A program made the position numbers and the translations under genes. The notes under the pieces were generated by a model. It ran no database searches, was not told where the DNA came from, and saw only the letters and a program-made list of their open reading frames with translations. Positions 41,882-51,221 of a stretch of DNA of 64,000 bases are shown in pieces; position 1 is the stretch's first letter; the number at the start of each line of letters is the position of its first letter. The stretch comes from Nocardioides sp. TF02-7 (GTDB taxonomy: Bacteria; Actinomycetota; Actinomycetes; Propionibacteriales; Nocardioidaceae): positions 4,216,001-4,280,000 of the forward strand of contig NZ_CP092535.1 in assembly GCF_022437945.1 (NCBI RefSeq), in the 5' to 3' direction.

Positions 41882-41899
41882 GACGACGAAAGTGTGACC
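41873..41899 (-). promoter_or_regulatory. ECF41-like promoter for the DUF1059/hypothetical operon
   Basis: On the minus strand, -35-like GGTCACA (41899-41893), 16-bp spacer, -10-like CGTC (41876-41873). Spacing is exactly that of the ECF41 consensus and the -35 differs at one position. Confidence 0.6.
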
Positions 41900-41902
41900 A
41901 CC

Positions 41903-42760
41903 ATGCCGAAAGAAGCTCAGCTGACCGCCCAGTTCGAGGCCGAACGGCCCCGGCTGGTCCGGATCGCCACGCGCATCCTGGGCGCGCCGGATGCGGCGGA
42001 GGACGTCGTGCAACAGGCGTGGCTCCGGCTGCACGGCACCGATGCCGAGATCGACAACCTGCCGGGCTGGCTCACCACGGTCACGTCGCGGCTGTGCCTG
42101 GACCAGCTGCGGGCCAGGACGCCCGAACCGGTCGAGACGATCGAGGCACTCGATGCGGGCACCGCCCCCGACCCTGCCGAAGACCTCGCCCTCGCCGACA
42201 CCGTCGGCATCGCGCTGCAGGTGGTGCTGGACCGGCTGACGCCGTCCGAACGCGTCGCGTTCGTCCTCCACGACAGCTTCGGCTTCGACTTCCCGATGAT
42301 CGCCTCGATGCTGGGCACGACACCGGCCGCTGCGCGCAAGCTGGCCTCCCGGGCCCGCGGCAAGGTCGCCGCCCCTGCCGACGACGCCCTGTCGGACTGG
42401 GAGGTGGTCGACGCCTTCCTGCTGGCCGCGCGCGAGGGCGACTTCAGCCGTCTCCTCGAGCTCCTCGCCCCCGGCGCCGTCGTCGGTGCCGACCCCGCAG
42501 CCGTCACGATGGGCACGCCGTCGCACATCGAGGGCGCCGAGCAGGTGGCCCAGTTCTTCAACGGCGCTGCCAAGGCGGCCTTCCCGGTCTTCGTCGACGG
42601 CAGGCCGGGAGCTGCCTGGATCCAGCACGGCCAGCCGCGCGTCGCCTTCGACTTCGTGGTCACCGGAGGCCGGGTCGCCAGCATCACCTTCCGCGCGGCC
42701 GACGACGTGCTCGAAGCCGTCGTACGACGCGACGGCGCCGAGGTGCGCGACCGGCCCTGA
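41903..42760 (+). CDS. ECF sigma factor with C-terminal SnoaL-like domain (SigJ/ECF41-like)
   Basis: A 285-residue protein. Sigma-2 region at residues ~10-75 (LVRIATRILGAPDAAEDVVQQAWLRLHG). Sigma-4 at ~105-160 (LDRLTPSERVAFVLHDSFGFDF, SMLGTTPAAARKLASRARGKV). A SnoaL/NTF2-like domain from ~170 (VDAFLLAAREGDFSRLLELLAPGAVVGAD, MGTPSHIEGAEQVAQFF) that in such proteins modulates activity in place of an anti-sigma factor. The WLPEP linker motif typical of classic ECF41 is not evident, so an ECF56/SigJ-type assignment is possible. ATG 41903 is chosen; GTG 41894 would fall inside the divergent promoter's -35. Confidence 0.88.
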   Translation: MPKEAQLTAQFEAERPRLVRIATRILGAPDAAEDVVQQAWLRLHGTDAEIDNLPGWLTTVTSRLCLDQLRARTPEPVETIEALDAGTAPDPAEDLALADTVGIALQVVLDRLTPSERVAFVLHDSFGFDFPMIASMLGTTPAAARKLASRARGKVAAPADDALSDWEVVDAFLLAAREGDFSRLLELLAPGAVVGADPAAVTMGTPSHIEGAEQVAQFFNGAAKAAFPVFVDGRPGAAWIQHGQPRVAFDFVVTGGRVASITFRAADDVLEAVVRRDGAEVRDRP

Positions 42761-42771
42761 GACCCGCGAAC

Positions 42772-42777
42772 TAGGGT
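42772..42777 (+). promoter_or_regulatory. -10 box (HAD hydrolase gene)
   Basis: TAGGGT lies too far upstream of any valid start to be leaderless. It would initiate near 42784 and excludes the in-frame GTG at 42776 as a start. Confidence 0.4.
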
Positions 42778-42808
42778 GGGTCGTCGCATCGAACGTCGCA
42801 CGGAGCTT

Positions 42809-43513
42809 GTGGAGGGCATCCTGAACACCGCGCCTTCTCGTCGGAGACTGCCGGCCGCCGTCCTCTGGGACATGGACGGCACCCTGGTCGACACCGAGCC
42901 GTACTGGATGGAGACGGAGCACGCGCTCGCGGAGGCGAACGGCGCCACGTGGACGGTCGAGGACGCCGAGCGACTGGTCGGCACCAGCCTGATCAACTCC
43001 GGGCGCTACATCCGGGAGCGGATGGGTCTCGCCGAGAGCCCGGAGGAGATCGTGGAGATGCTCCTCGACGGCGTCGTGGGCCGCGTGCAGGACACCGTGC
43101 CGTGGCGGCCGGGCGCGCGGGAGCTGCTGAAGGCGCTGCACGACGAGGGCGTGCCGTGCGCCCTGGTGACGATGTCGTACCAGCGGTTCGTCGCCCCGAT
43201 CCTCGAGCACCTGCCGCCGGAGACGTTCCGGGTGGTCGTGACCGGCGACCAGGTCGACAACGGCAAGCCGCACCCCGAGCCGTACCTGACGGCGGCGGCC
43301 GCGCTCGGCGTGGCCCCCGAGGAGTGCGTCGCGATCGAGGACTCCGACGCCGGCGCGACGTCGGCCGAGGCGGCGGGGTGCGCCGTCCTCGTCGTGCCCA
43401 ACCACGTCGAGGTGCCGCCCGCGCCGCGGCGTACGTTCGTCGACACGCTCACCGGCCTGACCGTCGCCGACCTGGGCGCGATCAGGGCGGAGACGCCTGC
43501 GCACCGTCCCTGA
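42809..43513 (+). CDS. HAD family phosphatase
   Basis: A 234-residue haloacid dehalogenase-like hydrolase of the beta-phosphoglucomutase/phosphatase subgroup. Motif I is AVLWDMDGTLVDTE (nucleophile and acid Asp). A helical cap follows (residues ~30-95), then ALVTMSYQRF (motif II region), DNGKPHPEPYLTAAAALGV (motif III Lys) and CVAIEDSDAGATSAEAAG (motif IV). It dephosphorylates a small metabolite with Mg2+; the substrate is unknown. GTG 42809 follows GGAG; a start at ATG 42871 would delete motif I. The 3' end overlaps the convergent RecB-type gene by 32 bp. Confidence 0.85.
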   Translation: MEGILNTAPSRRRLPAAVLWDMDGTLVDTEPYWMETEHALAEANGATWTVEDAERLVGTSLINSGRYIRERMGLAESPEEIVEMLLDGVVGRVQDTVPWRPGARELLKALHDEGVPCALVTMSYQRFVAPILEHLPPETFRVVVTGDQVDNGKPHPEPYLTAAAALGVAPEECVAIEDSDAGATSAEAAGCAVLVVPNHVEVPPAPRRTFVDTLTGLTVADLGAIRAETPAHRP

Positions 43514-44397
43514 CGGTCGGCTCCGGCAGCGGCGGCGGCGTGCCGCCGTAGGCCGGGCACAGCGCCTGGTGGGCGCACCACTTGCAGAGCGGGCCGCGGC
43601 TCGGCTGCCAGTCGCCGGACTCCTGGGCGCGCCGGATCGCCTGCCAGACGGCCTGCACCTTGCGCTCGGTGGCCAGCAGGTCCTGCTCGTCGGGGTCGTA
43701 GGTGAGGATCTCGCCGTTGCCGAGGTAGACGATCTGGAGCCGCGCCGGGACGACGCCGCGGGTGCGCCACAGCACCAGGGCGTAGAACTTCAGCTGGAAC
43801 AGCGCCCGGCCCTCGAACCGCTCGCTCACCGAGCTGCCCGACTTGTAGTCGACCACCCGGATCGCGCCGTCGGGGGCGACGTCGACCCGGTCGATCACGC
43901 CGCGCAGCAGCAGCCGACTGTCGGTGAGGGTCTCGACGTAGAGCTCGCGCTCGGCCGGCTCGAGGCGGCGCGGGTCCTCCAGCGAGAAGTACCGCGCGAG
44001 CACGGTGCGGCACGACGCCAGCCAGGCGCCGACCGCCGCCCCCCTCGTCGCGGTCGGGGAACAGCGCCGCCAGGCCGGGCTCGGCCTCGAGCACCGCCTC
44101 CCACGCGGGCAGCACCATCGCGGCGGCCCGCTCGGGCGTCCGGTCGGCGGCGGGCAGGTCGAAGAGGTCCTCGAGGACCTTGTGGACGACGGTGCCGCGG
44201 ACGGCGTCGGCCGACGGCGGCTCCGGCAGCCGGTCGATCGTGCGGAACCGGTAGAGCAGCGGGCAGGACATGAAGTCACCGGCCCGGGAGGGCGACAGCG
44301 CGCCCAGCACCTCGACGCCGTCGACGGCGGTGCCGACCCGCTCGGCGGGGTCGGCGGGCGCGACGCCGCCAGCGGCGGTGTCGGTCCCGGTGCTCAT
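43482..44397 (-). CDS. RecB family exonuclease, PD-(D/E)XK, with Cys-rich Fe-S-type site (one frameshift)
   Basis: About 304 residues after correction. A stand-alone RecB-like nuclease (PF12705 type): SPSRAGDFMSCPLLYRFRTIDRLPE (first Cys), RGTVVHKVLEDLFDLP, GVIDRVDVAPDGAIRVVDYKSGSS (catalytic Asp...Asp-Lys motif) and CKWCAHQALCPAYGG. The four cysteines in C...CxxCx5C order resemble the Fe-S staple of AddB/Cas4 nucleases. It is common in actinobacteria next to the S2P and TrmI genes, as here, and probably acts in DNA repair. The extra G at ~44040 lies in a six-G run. ATG 44397 is leaderless behind TAGGGT. Confidence 0.87.
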
Positions 44398-44404
44398 GAG
44401 GCCG

Positions 44405-44410
44405 ACCCTA
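44405..44410 (-). promoter_or_regulatory. -10 box of leaderless promoter (RecB-type nuclease gene)
   Basis: TAGGGT on the minus strand, 7 nt before ATG 44397. It diverges from the protease promoter about 40 bp away. Confidence 0.5.
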
Positions 44411-44448
44411 GGTCAGGCCTCCGACACTGCCCGGCGGCGGCCGGCGGG

Positions 44449-44454
44449 TAGCCT
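44449..44454 (+). promoter_or_regulatory. -10 box of leaderless promoter (site-2 protease gene)
   Basis: TAGCCT ends 6 nt before GTG 44461. Confidence 0.5.
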
Positions 44455-44460
44455 CGCTGT

Positions 44461-45615
44461 GTGTCACCCAGCGACCCGGCCAGCGACCGGCAGGACCGGC
44501 CCACGCCGCGTCCGCCGGGCACGTTCCGCATCGGCACGGTGGCCGGCAGCGACGTCCTCGTGTCGTCGTCGTGGTTCGTCGTCGCCGGCCTGATCGCGCT
44601 CCTGATGGCGCCGTACGTCGACTCGCAGGTGCCCGGCCTGGGCGGCTGGAGGTACGTCGTCGGGTTCGTCTTCGCCGTCCTCCTCTACCTCGCGGTCCTC
44701 CTCCACGAGGCCTCCCACGCGGTCGCCGCGCGCCGCTACGGGTTCCGGGTGCACTCGATCACGCTGCACTTCCTGGGCGGGGTCACCGCGATCGAGGGCG
44801 AGGCCCGCACGCCGCGCCAGGAGTTCTGGATCGCCGTGGTCGGACCGTTCACCTCCATCGCCGTGGGGGCCGGGGCGGCGGCGCTGTGGCTCGTGACCCC
44901 GGACGGCCTGCTGCACATGACGCTCGGAGGTCTGGCCGGCGCCAACCTCGTCATCGGCGTGCTCAACCTGGTGCCCGGCCTGCCGCTGGACGGCGGGCGG
45001 GTGCTCAAGGCCGCGGTGTGGCGGGTGACCGGCCGGGTCGAGACCGGCATCGTCGCCGCCGGCTGGGGCGGTCGGGTGACGGCGGTCGTCGCGGTCAGCT
45101 GGCCGTTCCTCCAGGCGCCGCTGTTCGGCGTCGAGACCACCGTGCTCGACGTCGTCCTGTTCCTGGTCATCGGCATGTTCCTGTGGTCGGGCGCGAGCCA
45201 GGCGATCGCCGTCGGCCGGGTGCGGGGCCGGCTGGCCACCGTCGTCGCGCGCGACCTGGCCCGGCGTACGCTCACCGTCCCCGACGACCTGCCGCTGGCC
45301 GAGGCGATCCGCCGGGCCAACGACCAGCGCGCGGGCAGCATCGTCACCGTCACCCACGCCGGCCGGCCGGTCGGCGTCGTCGACTAGGCGGCCGTGCGCG
45401 CCACGCCGCTGGAGCGGCGACCGTGGCTGCCGGTGTCGGCGGTGGCGCGCACGCTGGAGCCGGGACTGCGGCTGCCCGCGTCGATCGACGGCGGCAGCTT
45501 GCTCGATGCGATCCGGCGGACGCCGGCCAACGAGTACCTGCTGGTGGAGGACGACGGCCGGCTCTACGGCGTGCTCGCCACCGCCGACGTGGAGCGAGCG
45601 GTCCGCGCTGGATAG
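44461..45615 (+). CDS. Site-2 protease (M50) family membrane metalloprotease with CBS region (in-frame stop)
   Basis: About 384 codons. An intramembrane Zn protease: VLLHEASHAVAARRYGF contains the HExxH site (HEASH, residues ~81-85), and NLVPGLPLDGGRVLKAAVWR contains the second zinc motif (xDGG). About six transmembrane segments are followed by a cytosolic CBS region (DDLPLAEAIRRANDQRAGSIVTVTHAGRPVGVVD) and its continuation. A TAG at 45385-45387 interrupts the frame between GVVD and AAVRATPLERRP; the reading frame is the same on both sides, and GAG would be expected. This is either a sequencing error or a truncation removing the second CBS half. Such proteases cleave membrane-bound regulators. 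Confidence 0.82.
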
Positions 45616-45618
45616 GGT
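45613..45618 (+). promoter_or_regulatory. -10 box of leaderless promoter (trmI)
   Basis: TAGGGT, whose TAG is also the stop codon of the upstream protease gene, ends 7 nt before GTG 45626. Confidence 0.5.
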
Positions 45619-45625
45619 CCCGCCC

Positions 45626-46560
45626 GTGACTGAAGACGTGACCCCCGAGGCGTGGTCCGGTGTCCACCGCGGGCCGCTCCGTGCCGGTGAGTGGGTGCGG
45701 CTGGTCGACGGCAAGGGTCGCAAGCACAACTTCTGCCTCGAGCCCGGCAAGCGGTTCTTCTCCAACCGCGGTCACCTCGAGCACGACGAGCTGATCGGCC
45801 GCGAGGAGGGCTTCACGGTCACCTCCTCCGCCGGCGGGGAGTACCTCGTCTTCCGCCCCCTCCTCTCGGAGTTCGTCGTCTCGATGCCGCGCGGCGCGGC
45901 GGTCGTCTACCCCAAGGACGCGGCGCAGATCATCGCCATGGTCGACGTCTTCCCCGGCGCGCACGTCGTCGAGGCAGGCGTCGGGTCGGGGGCGCTGACC
46001 TGCTCGCTGCTGCGGGCGGTCGGGCCGCACGGCCGGGTGTCGTCGTACGAGCGCCGCGAGGAGTTCGCCGACGTCGCGCGCCGCAACGTCACCCAGTTCT
46101 TCGGCGGCGACCACCCCGCGTGGGACCTCACCGTCGGCGACCTGGCCGAGGCGCTGCCGGCGGCGGGGGAGCGGTGCGACCGGATCGTGCTCGACATGCT
46201 CGCCCCGTGGGACTGCCTCGACGCCGCCGCCGACGCGCTGCTGCCGGGCGGGATCCTCTGCGCCTACGTCGCCACGACCACCCAGCTCTCCCGGTTCGTG
46301 GAGACGGTGCGCCTCCACGGCGGGTTCACCGAGCCGCACGCCTGGGAGTCGCTGGTCCGCGACTGGCACGTCGAGGGCTCGCGGTGCGGCCCGGCCACAA
46401 GATGATCGGCCACACGGCGTTCCTCGTCACCGCCCGGCGGATGGCCCCCGGCGAGCGGGCGCCGCGCAAGAAGCGCCGGCCCGCGCCCGGCGCCTACGGG
46501 CCCGACTACGCGGGACCCCGGCCGCCGGGAGTCCCCGAGCCGGACGCGGACGAGGAATGA
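45626..46560 (+). CDS. trmI: tRNA (adenine(58)-N(1))-methyltransferase TrmI (one frameshift)
   Basis: About 311 residues after correction. An N-terminal beta-barrel (WVRLVDGKGRKHNFCLEPGKRFFSNRGHLEHDELIG) is followed by a Rossmann SAM domain (HVVEAGVGSGALTCSLLRAVGP, motif I at residues ~110-121; DRIVLDMLAPWDCLD, motif IV). It methylates A58 in the tRNA T loop and is commonly just upstream of the proteasomal ATPase gene in actinobacteria, as here. A missing C at ~46386 shifts the last third; corrected, it reads HVEGLAVRPGHKMIGHTAF and has a basic/acidic tail ending DADEE. The stop overlaps the next ATG (ATGA). Confidence 0.9.
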
Positions 46561-47336
46561 CCAGCGGCGGCGGCCGGCCGAAGCCCTACCTCCTGCTCTC
46601 GATCCGCGCCGAGGAGCGGGCGGCGCTCGACGAGCACGCCGCGTTCGCGCGGTTCCTCGGCGCCGGCCGCGACGAGGTGCACCGGGTGGAGCTCGGCAGC
46701 CGGCCGCTCCCGGCGATCGACCTCGACGACTGGGCGGGGATCATCCTCGGCGGCGGCGCCTTCACCGCCTCCGACCCCGACGACGCGAAGTCGCCCGCCC
46801 AGCTCCGGGCCGAGGCCGACCTCGTCCTCCTGCTGGACGACGTCGTCGCCCGCGACTTCCCCTTCCTCGGCGCCTGCTACGGCATCGGCACCCTCGGCAG
46901 CCACCAGGGCGCGGTGGTCGACCGCAGCTTCCCCGAGCCGGTCGGGCCGGTGTCGGTGACCCTCACCGAGGCCGGCGCCGCCGACCCGCTGCTGGCGGGA
47001 CTGCCGCCCCACTTCGAAGCGTACGGCGGCCACAAGGAGGCGATCTCCCGGCTGCCGGACCACGCCGTGGTGCTCGCGACGTCCAGCGCGTGCCCGGTGC
47101 AGGCGTTCCGGGTGGGCCGCAACGTCTACGCCACGCAGTTCCACCCCGAGCTCGACCTCGACGGGCTGCTGACGCGGATCGCGGTCTACGCCCACCACGG
47201 CTACTTCGACCCCTCCGAGCAGGACGCGCTCGGCCGCGCCGCCGCGGCCGTCCGGGTCACCCACCCGATGCGGGTGCTGCGGAACTTCGCCGCCATCTGC
47301 CGCGCCGCCGGGCGGGAGGACGCAACCCAATCGTGA
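46557..47336 (+). CDS. Class I glutamine amidotransferase-like protein
   Basis: A 259-residue protein with a GATase1 triad: Cys in FPFLGACYGIGTLGSHQGA (residue ~107), His and Glu in YATQFHPELDLDG. The N-terminal region contains IILGGGAFTASDPDDAKSP. It resembles GMP synthase-type amidotransferase domains but has no synthase partner fused or adjacent, so the ammonia acceptor is unknown. It is coupled to trmI by an ATGA overlap, and the arc gene begins 74 bp downstream. Confidence 0.85.
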   Translation: MTSGGGRPKPYLLLSIRAEERAALDEHAAFARFLGAGRDEVHRVELGSRPLPAIDLDDWAGIILGGGAFTASDPDDAKSPAQLRAEADLVLLLDDVVARDFPFLGACYGIGTLGSHQGAVVDRSFPEPVGPVSVTLTEAGAADPLLAGLPPHFEAYGGHKEAISRLPDHAVVLATSSACPVQAFRVGRNVYATQFHPELDLDGLLTRIAVYAHHGYFDPSEQDALGRAAAAVRVTHPMRVLRNFAAICRAAGREDATQS

Positions 47337-47410
47337 CCGACGCTCCGCGGCGGAGGGCTGTCCTGCTCCACCCGTCCGAGTAGTGTCAGAGTCGACGAGG
47401 AGGTGTGCCG

Positions 47411-49161
47411 ATGACGAGCACCGGTGTCCACGGCGGCGGCCCGAGCCGCGACGAGCTGGAGGAGCAGGTCCGTTACCTCGAGGCCGAGGTCAACGACCTG
47501 CGGCGCCGCCTGACCGAGTCACCCGGCGGGTCCCGCTCCCTCGAGCTGCGGCTCACCGACGCGCAGCGGTCGCTGGCGGCGGTCACCGCGCAGAACGAGC
47601 GGCTGGCCGGCACCCTGCGGGAGGCCCGCGACCAGATCATGAAGCTCAAGGAGGAGGTCGACCGGCTCGCCCAGCCGCCGGCCGGGTTCGGCACCTTCCT
47701 CCAGCGCAACGAGGACGACTCGGTCGACGTCCACACCGGCGGCCGCAAGCTGCGGGTGAGCGTCAGCCCCAACGTCGACCTCGACCAGCTCCGGCGTGGC
47801 CAGGAGGTCATGCTCAACGAGGCGCTCAACGTCGTCGCCGCGCTCGACTACGAGACGGTCGGCGAGGTCGTCATGTTCAAGGAGCTGCTCGCCGACGGCG
47901 ACCGGGTGCTGGTGATCGCCAACGCCGACGAGGAGCGCGTCGTACGACTCGCGGAGCCGCTGCGGGGCGAGACGCTGCGGGCCGGCGACTCGCTGCTGCT
48001 CGACTCGCGCGCCGGCTACGTCTACGAGCGGGTGCCGAAGTCGGAGGTCGAGGAGCTCGTCCTCGAGGAGGTGCCCGACATCGCCTACGAGTCGATCGGC
48101 GGTCTCGGCAACCAGATCGAGATGATCCAGGACGCGGTGGAGCTGCCCTACCTCTACCCGGAGCTGTTCGCCGAGCACCAGCTGCGCCCGCCCAAGGGCA
48201 TCCTGCTCTACGGCCCGCCGGGCTGCGGCAAGACGCTGATCGCCAAGGCGGTCGCCAACTCGCTCGCCAAGAAGGTGGCCGCCCGCACCGGCGCCGAGGG
48301 CAAGTCCTACTTCTTGAACATCAAGGGCCCCGAGCTCCTCAACAAGTACGTCGGCGAGACCGAGCGCCACATCCGGCTGGTGTTCCAGCGGGCGCGTGAG
48401 AAGGCCAGCGCCGGCACGCCGGTCATCGTGTTCTTCGACGAGATGGACTCGCTCTTCCGCACCCGCGGCTCGGGCGTCTCCTCCGACGTCGAGAACACGA
48501 TCGTCCCGCAGCTGCTCTCGGAGATCGACGGCGTCGAGCTGCTCGAGAACGTGCTGGTCATCGGCGCCTCCAACCGCGAGGACATGATCGACCCCGCGAT
48601 CCTGCGGCCCGGCCGGCTCGACGTGAAGATCAAGATCGAGCGCCCCGACGCCGAGTCGGCGCGCGACATCTTCAGCAAGTACCTCACCGCCGACCTGCCG
48701 CTGCACCCCGACGACCTCGCGGAGTTCGGCGGCGACCGGCAGGAGACGGTGGCCGGGATGATCCGCGCGACCGTGGAGCGGATGTACGCCGAGACCGAGG
48801 AGAACCGGTTCCTCGAGGTGACCTACGCCAACGGCGACAAGGGAGGTCCTGTACTTCAAGGACTTCAACTCCGGCGCGATGATCCAGAACATCGTCGACC
48901 GCGCCAAGAAGATGGCGATCAAGGACTTCCTCGAGCACGACCAGAAGGGGCTCCGGGTCTCCCCACCTGCTCCAGGCCTGCGTCGACGAGTTCAAGGAGA
49001 ACGAGGACCTGCCCAACACGACCAACCCCGACGACTGGGCGCGGATCTCGGGCAAGAAGGGCGAGCGGATCGTGTTCATCCGCACCCTGGTCACCGGCAA
49101 GCAGGGCACCGAGCCCGGGCGGTCGATCGACACGGTCTCCAACACCGGTCAGTACCTCTGA
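47411..49161 (+). CDS. arc: Proteasome-associated AAA ATPase (ARC/Mpa) (two frameshifts)
   Basis: About 582 residues after correction. N-terminal coiled coil at residues ~10-75 (LEEQVRYLEAEVNDLRRRL) that binds Pup, two OB-like interdomain regions (~85-225), and an AAA domain with Walker A GPPGCGKT (~267-274), Walker B VIVFFDEMDS (~337-346) and arginine-finger region RPGRLDVKIKIERPD. The C-terminus ends SNTGQYL, with the penultimate Tyr and Leu that open the 20S gate. It unfolds pupylated proteins into PrcAB. Extra bases at ~48842 and ~48962 fall in GGGAG and CTCCC contexts. ATG 47411 follows GAGGAGG. Confidence 0.95.
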
Positions 49162-49182
49162 GGGTGTGCGGAGCGGCGGCGC

Positions 49183-49815
49183 CTATCGAGGCGTCGTCGG
49201 CCGCACCGCCCGGCCGCGATGCCCGAACGTCCACGGCGTACGGGGACCCGGCAGGTACTCGCTGCGCACCTCGACCAGGTCGAGCCCGGCGTCGCGCACC
49301 AGCGCAGGCACGTCGCGCGACAGGTGGCAACCGCCGGCGAGCCGGCGCTGCACCGGGTCGAGCCGGCGCTGCCAGGCGGCCGTCCGCGGGGTCGGGGCGA
49401 GGCCGTGCTCGAGGAACGCGAACCCGCCGCCCGGCCGGAGCACTCGTCGTACCTCCGACAAGGCACGGCCGGGGTCGGGGATCGTGCAGAGCGTGAACGT
49501 GCACAGCACGTGGTCGTAGCTCCCGTCCGGGGCGTCGACCCGCTGCCCGTCGAGCCCGACCCGCCGCACCGGGAACGGCGCCCGGTCGCGGCGCTGCTCC
49601 GACATCCGCCACCCGACGTCGGACGGCTCGACCACGTCGACCGCGGTCACCGCCGCCGGGAGCTCCGGGAGGTTGCGGCCGCTACCGGCCCCGAGCTCGA
49701 GGACGGTGCCCGTCAGCCCCGCGCAGACCTCGCGCCGCAGCTGCGCGACCTGTGGGCTCGAAAGGCTCCTGTCCGCGAGGTGTGGCACCACGCGATCGGT
49801 CCACCAGCCTGACAT
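49183..49815 (-). CDS. Class I SAM-dependent methyltransferase (UbiE/Coq5-like)
   Basis: A 210-residue protein. Motif I is TVLELGAGSGRNLPELP (residues ~37-53), then VTAVDVVEPS, YDHVLCTFTLCTIPDPGRALSEVRRVLRPGGGFAFLEH (motifs II-III, with the conserved RPGG), typical of methyltransferase type 11. The small-molecule or lipid substrate is unknown. Start ATG 49815. It is the first gene of the segment that separates arc from dop. Confidence 0.85.
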   Translation of the reverse strand: MSGWWTDRVVPHLADRSLSSPQVAQLRREVCAGLTGTVLELGAGSGRNLPELPAAVTAVDVVEPSDVGWRMSEQRRDRAPFPVRRVGLDGQRVDAPDGSYDHVLCTFTLCTIPDPGRALSEVRRVLRPGGGFAFLEHGLAPTPRTAAWQRRLDPVQRRLAGGCHLSRDVPALVRDAGLDLVEVRSEYLPGPRTPWTFGHRGRAVRPTTPR

Positions 49816-49854
49816 GATGGCCACGGTACCGACATCCGCACTCGAGGAGATCCC

Positions 49855-49929
49855 ATGAAGAAGGTCGTGCTGCTCGTCCTGGTCGCCGCCGGTGTCGGCG
49901 TTGCGCTGAAGGTGGCCAAGGGTCGCTGA
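49855..49929 (+). CDS. 24-residue membrane-anchored micropeptide
   Basis: MKKVVLLVLVAAGVGVALKV then AKGR: one hydrophobic helix between a Lys-Lys start and a basic end. It is short but has a good ribosome binding site (GAGGAG 5-6 bp upstream), a clear stop, and a strong terminator hairpin directly downstream, which supports expression. It resembles the N-terminus of actinobacterial DLW-39-type small proteins but lacks the DLW motif. Function unknown. Confidence 0.5.
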   Translation: MKKVVLLVLVAAGVGVALKVAKGR

Positions 49930-49939
49930 GCGACCGGTC

Positions 49940-49974
49940 GCGGAGGGGGGTGGGCACCAGCCCACCCCCTCCGC
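49940..49974. terminator. Strong GC hairpin between convergent genes
   Basis: A 15-bp stem from GCGGAG to TGGGC, paired with GCCCA to CTCCGC with one extra G in the left arm, and loop ACCA. It lies 10 bp after the micropeptide stop and 10 bp before the end of the convergent methyltransferase gene. No T tract; a bidirectional terminator. Confidence 0.75.
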
Positions 49975-49984
49975 GCGTCCGGGC

Positions 49985-51075
49985 TCAGGCCCGGGCCTCG
50001 ATCAGCAGGTTGTAGGGCGTCTCGGCGGCGACCCGCGCTTCGCTGAAGCCGGCGTCGCGGAAGGCCTGCAGCAGCCGGGCCGGCCCGGCCTGCGCGCCCA
50101 GCGCCTCGCCACCCTGCGAGATGCTGTGGGGGACGCACAGGCAGGAGCTGGCGGCGAAGTAGGTCTGCGCCACCGGGCTGCCGACCCCGGCCTCGAGCGC
50201 GTCGTGGGCGAAGGGCTCGACGGCGAACACCGACCCGCCCGGCGCGAGACGGGCCCCGGGCGTGCCTGAGCGCACCGACCGGGTCGCCCATGTCGTGGAC
50301 GGCGTCGAAGAAGCAGACCAGATCGAACGTGCCGTCGTACGACGTCGCGTCGTCGCGCTCGAACACGACCCGGTCGGACACGCCCGCCTCCTCGGCCGCG
50401 GCGATCGCCCGGCGGACGGACTCGACGTGGTAGTCGACGCCCTTGAACGTCGAGCGCGGGTAGCGCTCGGCCATGATGATGTCGGCCGTCCCCAGCCCGC
50501 AGCCGACGTCGAGGACGCGGATGCCGGACTCCAGTCGCTGCTCGAGCCCGGCCACCGCCGGGATCCACTCCTGGACGAGCGAGCTGCGGTAGAGCGTGCC
50601 GAAGAACCGGTCCACCCCGGAGTAGAGCCGCGGGTCGTGCTCGTGCCAGCCGACGCCCTCGCCGGTCACGTAGGCGTGGGCGAGCCGGTCGGTGGCCGCC
50701 CAGACGGCGGCGATCACCTCGAAGCCGGCGATGCCGGACGCCGGGGGAGCTCTCGTCGGCGAGCACGAGGCCGTGCTCGACGGGGAGGGAGAAGGTGCCG
50801 GTGGTCGCGTCGTAGGCGACGTAGCCGGCGGCGGCCTGCGTCGACAGCCACTCCCGCAGGTAGCGCTCGGCGACGCCGCAGCGCTCGGCCAGCTCGGCGG
50901 GGGACCCCGGGCCGTCGGCGAGCGCGCGCCAGATGCCGAGCCGGTCGCCGAGGTAGACGAGCACGCCGTTGTAGGCGGCGGCCCGGTCCAGGGCGACGCG
51001 CATCGCGAACGCCTCGAGGGCCGTCGGGTCGGGCGCGGCGGCGACGCCGTCGACCTGCTGGAGGGTGGTGGTCAT
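49985..51075 (-). CDS. SAM-dependent methyltransferase with N-terminal winged helix (two frameshifts)
   Basis: About 362 residues after correction. N-terminal winged-helix dimerisation domain (GIWRALADGPGSPAELAERCGVAERYLREWL, residues ~50-80), then a methyltransferase fold with VLDVGCGLGTADIIMAERYP (motif I), FDLVCFFDAVHDMGDP and ARLAPGGSVFAVEPF. The layout is that of S-adenosylmethionine-dependent small-molecule methyltransferases in actinobacteria (PF13847 plus a Rv2258c-like winged helix). Substrate unknown. Extra bases at ~50263 and ~50745. Start ATG 51075, divergent from the PIG-L gene. Confidence 0.83.
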
Positions 51076-51221
51076 GGAGGTTCCTCTCGTGCCGTGGCGC
51101 CCGGGTGGCGCCGCTGTGCGACCACCGTGGGGGAGCGGCGTACCACGCCTCTGTCATCCCGTCGGGGACCGTCGCTCGGCGGTGACAGGACCGTGACAGC
51201 CGGTGCGGTGACGATCGCCGC

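Noticed and set aside
41894..41902. GTG 41894 as sigma-factor start
   Set aside because: It lies within the -35 of the divergent promoter and has no better ribosome binding site than ATG 41903.
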